A program made the translations under genes and the position numbers. DNA of 64,000 bases from Spongiibacter marinus (GTDB taxonomy: Bacteria > Pseudomonadota > Gammaproteobacteria > Pseudomonadales > Spongiibacteraceae): NCBI RefSeq assembly GCF_016906995.1, contig NZ_JAFBBD010000008.1, positions 62,001 to 126,000 on the forward strand. Direction: 5' to 3'. Positions 60,327-64,000 of the stretch are shown here, piece by piece (within the stretch, counting starts at the first letter, position 1; the number at the start of each line of letters is the position of its first letter). The notes beneath the pieces were generated by a model. It made no database searches, had not been told where the DNA came from, and saw only the letters and a program-made list of their open reading frames with translations.

Positions 60327-60812
60327 TCAGCCCGTTCTTTTATTAAGCAGGACGTCTTTGGCTGCATTCAGTTGGCTGGCGAGGTAGTCGTTTCCGCCTC
60401 TGTCGGGGTGCAACTTCTGCATTAGGCTGCGATGGGCGGCGATGATGTCGTCGTCACTAGCGCCTGCCTTCAGCCCCAAAATAGAAAGGGCTTGGGACTC
60501 ATCCATATCCATTTGGGGTGGTGGCGGTGTGGTGGCGTTTGGCTCTGCCTCACCCTGCGGTTTGTTGCTGATTTTATGATAGATATGCTGCAGCACATAC
60601 TGTCGCACGAAGGGCATGGCGCCACCAACCAGCCCAGCCAGCCAGTGGACGCGACCGGTTATGGAAAGCAATATCAAGCCGGCGGCGGCCATACTGACTA
60701 GCAGGGTGATGTAGTAGGAACGCCGTTGCTGTGGTGGTTTGCTCTGCACTAGCTTCACAAAGCGGTACAGGGCGTAGAGGATGGCGGCGGCGATGAGTAA
60801 ACGAATGATCAT
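60327..60812 (-). CDS. Membrane-anchored J-domain protein
   Basis: The 161-residue protein has one membrane segment at the N-terminus and one near residues 35-52, then a linker rich in proline and glutamine, and a J domain at the C-terminus (LSILGLKAGASDDDIIAAHR, with HPD in QKLHPDRGG). The layout, with the J domain at the end, is that of TIM14/DjlC-type co-chaperones that recruit Hsp70 to the membrane. An upstream promoter faces the T2SF gene. Confidence 0.85.
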   Translation of the reverse strand: MIIRLLIAAAILYALYRFVKLVQSKPPQQRRSYYITLLVSMAAAGLILLSITGRVHWLAGLVGGAMPFVRQYVLQHIYHKISNKPQGEAEPNATTPPPPQMDMDESQALSILGLKAGASDDDIIAAHRSLMQKLHPDRGGNDYLASQLNAAKDVLLNKRTG

Positions 60813-60936
60813 TGTGGTTCCGTTCGCAGTGCTGGCCAGCGGGCGGGCCGATTAAAAACAAGCTGTGGTAGAGTATAGGGCTTTCTCGGCCGCAACCCTA
60901 CCGTCGCAGCTGCAAACACAATAATTATGGGATGCT

Positions 60937-61872
60937 ATGGGCTCAGCCTCTTCCTCGGCGCAGCGTTTTATGCTGTTTCAGTCGCTGCACACAGCCAGCC
61001 AGTCAGGTGACAATAACTGGGATCAACTAATTGCCCTGCTTAGCAAGGGCGAGCAGGCTGCGCACCGCGCTCAGCTCGATGCCTTGGCACAAAAGTTTGC
61101 CAGTGGCCAGCAGGTGGTATTAGACGAGCTGCGCAGCGGCGGGCTGTTCCTGGATTGGGAGCTGCGCTTTATGCAGCTGGGCTTGGCGGTCGGGAATTTG
61201 GCGAATGTATATCGACGCCTGGCCGAGCATTATCGATTGCTTACCGAGTTTCAGCAGCGCTTTCGTCGCGCGTCACGCCTACCGCTTCTGTTGGTGGGTG
61301 GTTTTATTTTGCTGGTGCCCTTACTGCTGTTGGTATCGCGTCAACTGCAGCCGAGTGAGGCGCTGGTGGCAATAGTGTTTGGCCTGGCGCCGTTGGGGCT
61401 GTTGAGTGCTATTGCTGCAGGGCTTTGGCATCGCCGTGAGTCGCCGTGTGTGCAGCGTTTTTGTTACCGGCTGCCGGGCATCGGCCGGGCGCTAGCCGGC
61501 TATCAAAGTTATCATTATGTGAATCACTTGGGTGAATGTATCGCCGCGGGAATGCCGCTGGCGCAGGCGCTAAAGCAAGCGGCCCGCCGTATGCCCGATA
61601 GCCCGGTGAGAGCGCGCTATGAGCGCATTGCCAGTGAGGTGGGCGCGGGAGAAAAGTTCTCTGTCGCTCTCATGAGAAGTGGCGCGTTAGCGGGGGTGGC
61701 ATTGCCCGCAGCGGGGGCGGGGGATGCTCGGCAAGTGCCGGCGCAATTAAGCCTGGCGATACATCAGAGCTGTGAAGAGCAGTTAAACTTTTGGGCGTCT
61801 AGCCTGCCCTTCTTGCTGTTGGGGTTGATCCCCTATTTAGTGGTACTTAATGCCTGGTTTCTTTTGCGGTAA
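60937..61872 (+). CDS. Orphan GspF/PilC-like membrane protein
   Basis: The 311-residue protein has a GspF-type domain: a cytoplasmic N-terminal helical part (residues 1-105), three membrane segments at about 111-133, 140-160 and 286-310, and the second helical GspF domain (GECIAAGMPLAQALKQAARRMPDSPVRARYER). No other type II secretion or pilus genes are in the window. It may be a stand-alone assembly-platform protein. Its 3' end overlaps a small gene on the opposite strand. Confidence 0.75.
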   Translation: MGSASSSAQRFMLFQSLHTASQSGDNNWDQLIALLSKGEQAAHRAQLDALAQKFASGQQVVLDELRSGGLFLDWELRFMQLGLAVGNLANVYRRLAEHYRLLTEFQQRFRRASRLPLLLVGGFILLVPLLLLVSRQLQPSEALVAIVFGLAPLGLLSAIAAGLWHRRESPCVQRFCYRLPGIGRALAGYQSYHYVNHLGECIAAGMPLAQALKQAARRMPDSPVRARYERIASEVGAGEKFSVALMRSGALAGVALPAAGAGDARQVPAQLSLAIHQSCEEQLNFWASSLPFLLLGLIPYLVVLNAWFLLR

Positions 61873-62029
61873 GGGTCTCCAGCTCATCAATATAGTGACG
61901 ACGGCCGGACAGCTCCTGCTCAATGGCAAATTTTTCGCTAGAATTCTGCCACTCGGCATTTTTAAGCAGCTCCCAAAGCTTGCGGCTGCATAGGTTTTTA
62001 ACGTCTATCTCAGTATTCTGGTTGTTCAC
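61847..62029 (-). CDS. Small 60-residue protein
   Basis: The 60-residue product begins with GTG at 62029 and has AGGAG seven bases before it, a good site for so short a gene. The sequence (CSRKLWELLKNAEWQ, AIEQELSGRRHYIDELE) is helical and charged and looks real. Its 3' end overlaps the GspF-like gene by 26 bases. Its function is unknown. Confidence 0.6.
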   Translation of the reverse strand: MNNQNTEIDVKNLCSRKLWELLKNAEWQNSSEKFAIEQELSGRRHYIDELETLTAKETRH

Positions 62030-62206
62030 TTTTGTTCTCCTGGCAGCGCTTATTCGCTGCGTTACTTTCCTTTCTTTGTCTTTCTGTTTCCAGCGTGACT
62101 AATCATGGCGGCTGTGCATTGCAGTGTTATGACAACCGAGCAACTTGTGTCACTTTGCGCTAGACTGCGCGTTTTTTCGCCCTGTACTCTGGAGAGGCGA
62201 CCTGCC

Positions 62207-63370
62207 ATGTCTCAACAATTGCTGGCGGCTGCGACTTGGCAGCGCATTCAGCGTTTTTCCTGCGATAAGCCGACGCCGTGTTTGATCTTCGATCTGCCCA
62301 CCTTGCGGGAAAAGTACGCCGAACTGGAGGGTGCTTTCCCGTTTGCCGATATTTACTACGCCGTCAAGGCTAACCCCGATGCCGATATTATTCGCTGCTT
62401 GGACGCACTGGGTGCGAACTTTGACATCGCCTCCATCTATGAGTTGCAAAAACTCCGCGGCTTAAATATCGACAGTGCCCGAATCAGTTACGGCAACACC
62501 ATTAAAAAAGCCACAGATATTGCCTTTGCTTACGAGCAGGGCGTGCGCCTCTTTGCCAGCGACTGTGAATCGGACATTCGTAAGCTAGCAAAATTTGCGC
62601 CAGGCAGTCGAGTGTGTGTGCGAGTGCTAACTGAGGGCTCGGAGACCGCTGATTGGCCCTTGTCGAGAAAATTTGGCTGCCAGCGTGATATGGCCATAGA
62701 ACTGATCCTACTTGCGCGGGAGCTGGGCCTGGAGCCTTATGGCATTTCATTTCATGTGGGCAGCCAGCAGCGGGATATTAGTAGCTGGGACGCAGCGATT
62801 GCGAAGGTGCATTTTATTTTCGACCAGCTCCGCGAGGCCGGGATTGCGCTAAAAATGGTCAATATGGGCGGCGGTATGCCAGCCAATTACAAACAACGCT
62901 CGCAGGACTTGCAGACCTACGGTCGCGCCATTGCGCGTTTCTTGGAGGAAGATTTTGGTGATTCGCCCCCTCAAGTGATCATTGAGCCCGGTCGCTCTCT
63001 GGTTGCAGAAGCGGGGGTGTTGGTGAGCGAAGTGGTGCAGGTGTCCTATAAATCACACGACTCACTCGACCGGTGGGTGTATCTGGATGTTGGCTTATTT
63101 GGTGGCCTTATTGAGGCCCTCGGTGAGGCGATACAGTATCCCGTGTTGTGGGAACTGGACAGTGACGGCGAGGATGAAGTCATTCTTGCCGGGCCCACCT
63201 GCGACAGTATGGACATTCTTTACGAGGATCATCGCTATCAGCTACCCGTAAACCTTCAGGAAGGTGACCGCTTGTACTGGTTGTCTACGGGCGCTTACAC
63301 CACCAGCTATAGTTCAGTGGAGTTTAACGGCATTCCGCCGCTGCGGAGCTATATTTTGGATGCGCCATAA
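62207..63370 (+). CDS. Ornithine decarboxylase (fold type III)
   Basis: This 387-residue PLP enzyme has the cofactor lysine Lys54 in YYAVKANPD, the HVGSQQRD and GGGMPANY segments in the barrel, EPGRSLVAEAG near residue 262 and the active-site Cys332 in GPTCDSMD, the signature of eukaryotic-type ornithine decarboxylases. It starts polyamine synthesis by making putrescine. The ATG at 62207 has GGAGAGG upstream; an earlier in-frame start at 62105 is unlikely. A lysine/ornithine dual specificity is possible. Confidence 0.9.
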   Translation: MSQQLLAAATWQRIQRFSCDKPTPCLIFDLPTLREKYAELEGAFPFADIYYAVKANPDADIIRCLDALGANFDIASIYELQKLRGLNIDSARISYGNTIKKATDIAFAYEQGVRLFASDCESDIRKLAKFAPGSRVCVRVLTEGSETADWPLSRKFGCQRDMAIELILLARELGLEPYGISFHVGSQQRDISSWDAAIAKVHFIFDQLREAGIALKMVNMGGGMPANYKQRSQDLQTYGRAIARFLEEDFGDSPPQVIIEPGRSLVAEAGVLVSEVVQVSYKSHDSLDRWVYLDVGLFGGLIEALGEAIQYPVLWELDSDGEDEVILAGPTCDSMDILYEDHRYQLPVNLQEGDRLYWLSTGAYTTSYSSVEFNGIPPLRSYILDAP

Positions 63371-63405
63371 AAAAACCACCGGCTGCTTGGCAGGCGGTGG
63401 TTTTT
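63371..63405. terminator. Bidirectional intrinsic terminator
   Basis: AAAAACCACC (63371-63380) pairs with GGTGGTTTTT (63396-63405), with further CTG/CAG pairing inside. It starts right after the decarboxylase stop and also serves the convergent outer-membrane gene. Confidence 0.9.
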
Positions 63406-63441
63406 AATAAGACGCCCGGCGAACCGAGCGTTATCTCTATC

Positions 63442-64000
63442 TTAGAAGGTTAGACGAAGGCGCCAGTAGAAGTCGGCCTCCAGTTCTTCGATAAAGTCAT
63501 CGTTAACCACATCGTCGTAGATGGATTTGGCGGCAACCAGCTCAGAGTAAAGGAAGTCGCCGTATTCCAGCTTCAGACGCAGACCGGCATCGGCAAGCGC
63601 TTGCTCGTCACCAAAGTCGCTGTTGGTATTGTTGTACCAGCTGCCACCGTATTCAGCGAACAGCGAAGGCGTAAGTTTCAGGCCTTCAGCGGCTTTAATG
63701 GCCTTGTTCAGCGATACCTTGAGGTGATAACCCTCATCACCAATCAGTACGCCTGGCAGATACGCGCTCATGCTGTCCATGCCACCCAACACAAACTGCT
63801 GTTGCTGTGGCAGCTGCTCGTCGGCGAACTGGCCTCGGGCGGTGGTTTTCATGGTTACACCATCGCTAATGCGCTGCTCGTAGCTAAGCGATGGCAGCAG
63901 GGCAATGAACTCTGCCGTGCGCGCAGGCGCTACGATGTCGGGTACGGGCTGCCCGGGGTTTTGCTGCTGGTAGGCAGCGCGATATTCGTCGTAGCGGTCA
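63442..64000 (-). CDS. TpsB/FhaC-type outer-membrane protein, 5' end outside window
   Basis: This is the C-terminal part (about 186 residues) of a beta-barrel transporter. The frame is open past the window edge (upstream residues include IALLPSLSYEQRISDGVT). LPQQQQFVLGGMDSMSAYLPG followed by GDEGYHLKVSL matches the conserved barrel motif of ShlB/FhaC/HecB and BamA-family proteins (LGG..S.R.Y...GD.G). It ends in an aromatic-rich C-terminus (FYWRLRLTF). Its partner TpsA gene would lie outside the window. The N-terminal POTRA domains cannot be judged. Confidence 0.7.
   Translation of the reverse strand, partial: DRYDEYRAAYQQQNPGQPVPDIVAPARTAEFIALLPSLSYEQRISDGVTMKTTARGQFADEQLPQQQQFVLGGMDSMSAYLPGVLIGDEGYHLKVSLNKAIKAAEGLKLTPSLFAEYGGSWYNNTNSDFGDEQALADAGLRLKLEYGDFLYSELVAAKSIYDDVVNDDFIEELEADFYWRLRLTF

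Noticed and set aside
1-64000. CRISPR arrays, insertion sequences or prophage genes
   Set aside because: No regularly spaced repeats, transposase-like proteins or phage structural genes were seen on either strand.

Overview
The window looks like chromosomal DNA of an aerobic, GC-moderate gammaproteobacterium. The gene families and the steroid catabolism suggest a marine relative of Spongiibacter/Zhongshania, but no marker gene here fixes the genus, so this is an inference. Almost all of it is dense coding sequence. No rRNA, tRNA, IS element or CRISPR array was seen.

Region 1 (1-17245) starts with the end of an alanine dehydrogenase. It continues with a long one-direction cluster that matches, gene family by gene family, the pathway degrading the last two steroid rings (C and D): a FadD3-like CoA ligase, IpdA/IpdB, IpdC, EchA20, two acyl-CoA dehydrogenase pairs, two thiolases, IpdF and a further SDR. 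A YfaZ-like outer-membrane protein is embedded in it. Two adjacent Lrp/AsnC regulators lie inside the cluster in place of the TetR regulator KstR2 known from actinobacteria, and related inverted repeats sit before the ligase and before ipdA. A rhodanese, a Prx6-type peroxiredoxin and a degenerate EAL protein follow on the other strand (17327-19352), then a third beta-oxidation set of SDR, dehydrogenase and thiolase (19650-22797).

Region 2 (about 22.8-25.8 kb) is an island of different character: AT-richer, with short genes. It holds a SLATT two-TM membrane protein overlapping a CD-NTase-like nucleotidyltransferase (a minimal CBASS-like pair), a two-TM protein of unknown function and a small P-loop kinase-like protein. 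The genes are separated by two related sequences with the architecture of integron attC sites. The TTAAGC at the start of the middle unit is complementary to the GCTTAAC at its end, as expected for an integron cassette. No integrase gene is present, so this resembles a cluster of attC sites lacking an integrase. Four copies of a short TGCGCG-containing repeat precede it. This is the most unusual part of the window.

Region 3 (25.9-41.7 kb) is a mixed housekeeping and accessory stretch: VOC proteins, small membrane proteins, LysR/MerR/AraC/TetR regulators with visible palindromes, an acyl-CoA synthetase, a cyclopropane-synthase-like methyltransferase, an alpha/beta hydrolase, the helicase HrpB, a fatty-acid-hydroxylase-family membrane enzyme and a luciferase-like monooxygenase.

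Region 4 (41.9-57.2 kb) appears to be a second steroid locus acting on the intact nucleus: a 3-alpha-hydroxysteroid-dehydrogenase-like SDR, two KshA-like Rieske oxygenases, a TonB-dependent receptor, an AraC regulator, a FadH/BaiCD-like flavoenzyme, an amidohydrolase, further SDRs, a BaiE/Hsh2-like NTF2-fold protein and an OYE-family reductase. Together regions 1 and 4 suggest uptake and nucleus modification of a hydroxylated steroid such as a bile acid, followed by C/D-ring breakdown to central metabolites.

Region 5 (57.2-64 kb) has an outer-membrane porin-like gene with an apparent frameshift in an A7 tract of its signal peptide, an aldolase, HtpX, a DnaJ-domain protein, an orphan GspF-like membrane protein, an ornithine decarboxylase and the C-terminal part of a TpsB/FhaC-type outer-membrane protein cut by the window edge.
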